64,000 nt of DNA. Source: Pirellulaceae bacterium (GTDB lineage: Bacteria > Planctomycetota > Planctomycetia > Pirellulales > Pirellulaceae). A program made the translations under genes and the position numbers. The notes below the pieces were generated by a model. It was not told where the DNA came from, searched no databases, and saw only the letters and a list, made by a program, of their open reading frames with translations. The DNA lies in contig JAKVBZ010000006.1 of the NCBI GenBank assembly GCA_022448645.1, positions 62,001-126,000 of the forward strand, written 5' to 3'. Positions 63,689 to 64,000 of this stretch are shown piece after piece (the first letter of the stretch is position 1; each line of letters opens with the position of its first letter).

Positions 63689-64000
63689 TCAACGGGCAGC
63701 GGCAAGGCTGACGCAAACGAGCTCTTTGTCGTTTCTAGCAAAGACATGCCGGTTAGCAAAAGCTGGATGTGCCCAACACACACCTCCGCGCTGACGCAGC
63801 TGTTCTTCTGTCGGTTCGATCAGCAAGCTACGACTTTTTTCTTGGAAGCCACGCGGAGACAGTTGCGAAATAATCAATTCACCTCGTTCATTGAACATCC
63901 AAACGTCCTCGCCGTGTGTCACAAAATGGATGTTACTCCACCTTGCGCGCGGCGTCGCAGTGCGGTCCTCCCAGATTCGTTTCCCGGTGCGTGCGTCAAG
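63689..64000 (-). CDS. PQQ-like beta-propeller protein, 5' part beyond the window
   Basis: The frame is open from the last base of the window to a stop at 63689-63691, giving 103 residues of the C-terminus; the apparent GTG start at 63922 is internal. The visible part reads 'LDARTGKRIWEDR', the classic strand of a PQQ-binding-like (BamB-type) propeller, and ends 'CVSLAAAR'. These proteins bind PQQ or act as outer-membrane scaffolds. Nothing further can be said from this fragment. Confidence 0.8.
   Translation of the reverse strand, partial: LDARTGKRIWEDRTATPRARWSNIHFVTHGEDVWMFNERGELIISQLSPRGFQEKSRSLLIEPTEEQLRQRGGVCWAHPAFANRHVFARNDKELVCVSLAAAR

Noticed and set aside
1..64000. CRISPR arrays, insertion sequences, rRNA, attachment sites
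   Set aside because: No regularly spaced direct repeats, transposase genes or rRNA-like blocks were found in the window.

Overview
The window looks like chromosome from a planctomycete, probably of the Pirellulales/Rhodopirellula type. This is inferred from gene content, not from a marker gene. The signs are: a DUF1559 pilin-like protein with an H-X9-DG tail; two PEP-CTERM surface proteins; dockerin-like repeats; a giant secreted protein with an LEPR-XLL-like N-terminal motif; large beta-propeller proteins carrying CxxCH haem motifs (TIGR02603-like and DUF6797-like); HEAT-repeat, Gfo/Idh/MocA and neutral-ceramidase-like proteins; and a BamA-like protein with a long proline-rich insert. No rRNA, tRNA, CRISPR array, insertion sequence or phage gene was found.

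Layout. 1-7.8 kb: a sialidase-like BNR protein cut by the window edge, a minus-strand pair (Gfo/Idh/MocA oxidoreductase, HEAT protein), then an epimerase-like gene and a secreted protein of unknown function. 8-8.4 kb: the remains of an isochorismatase-family hydrolase with its middle missing. 8.7-18.3 kb: surface proteins. These are a 1624-residue FG-GAP/UnbV protein with three tandem units of about 280 residues, an EF-hand lipoprotein and two paralogous PEP-CTERM proteins. The second PEP-CTERM gene is preceded by a structured leader with a 13-codon ORF that runs into a strong terminator hairpin. 18.6-30.1 kb: a plus-strand series of DUF1559 protein, five-bladed-propeller glycosidase-like protein, GH123/DUF4091-like protein, a sialidase-like gene, a squalene-cyclase-fold protein with a CxxCH motif, a ceramidase-like enzyme, a PhyH dioxygenase, a second sialidase-like paralogue and a tiny zinc-ribbon protein. 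30.5-38.3 kb: SDR enzyme, a remarkable binding-protein/LamG/beta-helix fusion, an amidohydrolase, mnmA, a small HTH-like protein and a cold-shock protein. 39-45.4 kb: a haem-binding propeller protein and BamA. 45.5-49.9 kb, minus strand: a three-gene FHA / thioredoxin-DUF255 / FHA-GAF-adenylate cyclase operon. 50.4-54 kb: a small unknown protein, a WYL regulator, and an ECF sigma factor coupled to an anti-sigma-like membrane protein with a pseudopilin-type tail. 54.2-64 kb: a di-haem-type propeller protein with an HpaI aldolase, a double metallo-beta-lactamase protein, a lipoprotein, an Ldh2-type dehydrogenase, an unknown protein and a PQQ-propeller protein cut by the window end.

How the genes may work together. 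The first half is dominated by exported glycan-active proteins and by sugar-processing oxidoreductases. This fits a heterotroph that degrades complex host or algal glycoconjugates. A sialidase, GH123 and ceramidase-like combination would fit stepwise attack on sialylated glycolipids, but the ceramidase-like protein lacks the usual nucleophile serine, so that reading is speculative. The right half contains envelope biogenesis and regulatory genes. Planctomycete genes often lack Shine-Dalgarno sequences, so several starts were chosen from signal peptides or family boundaries and are less certain.
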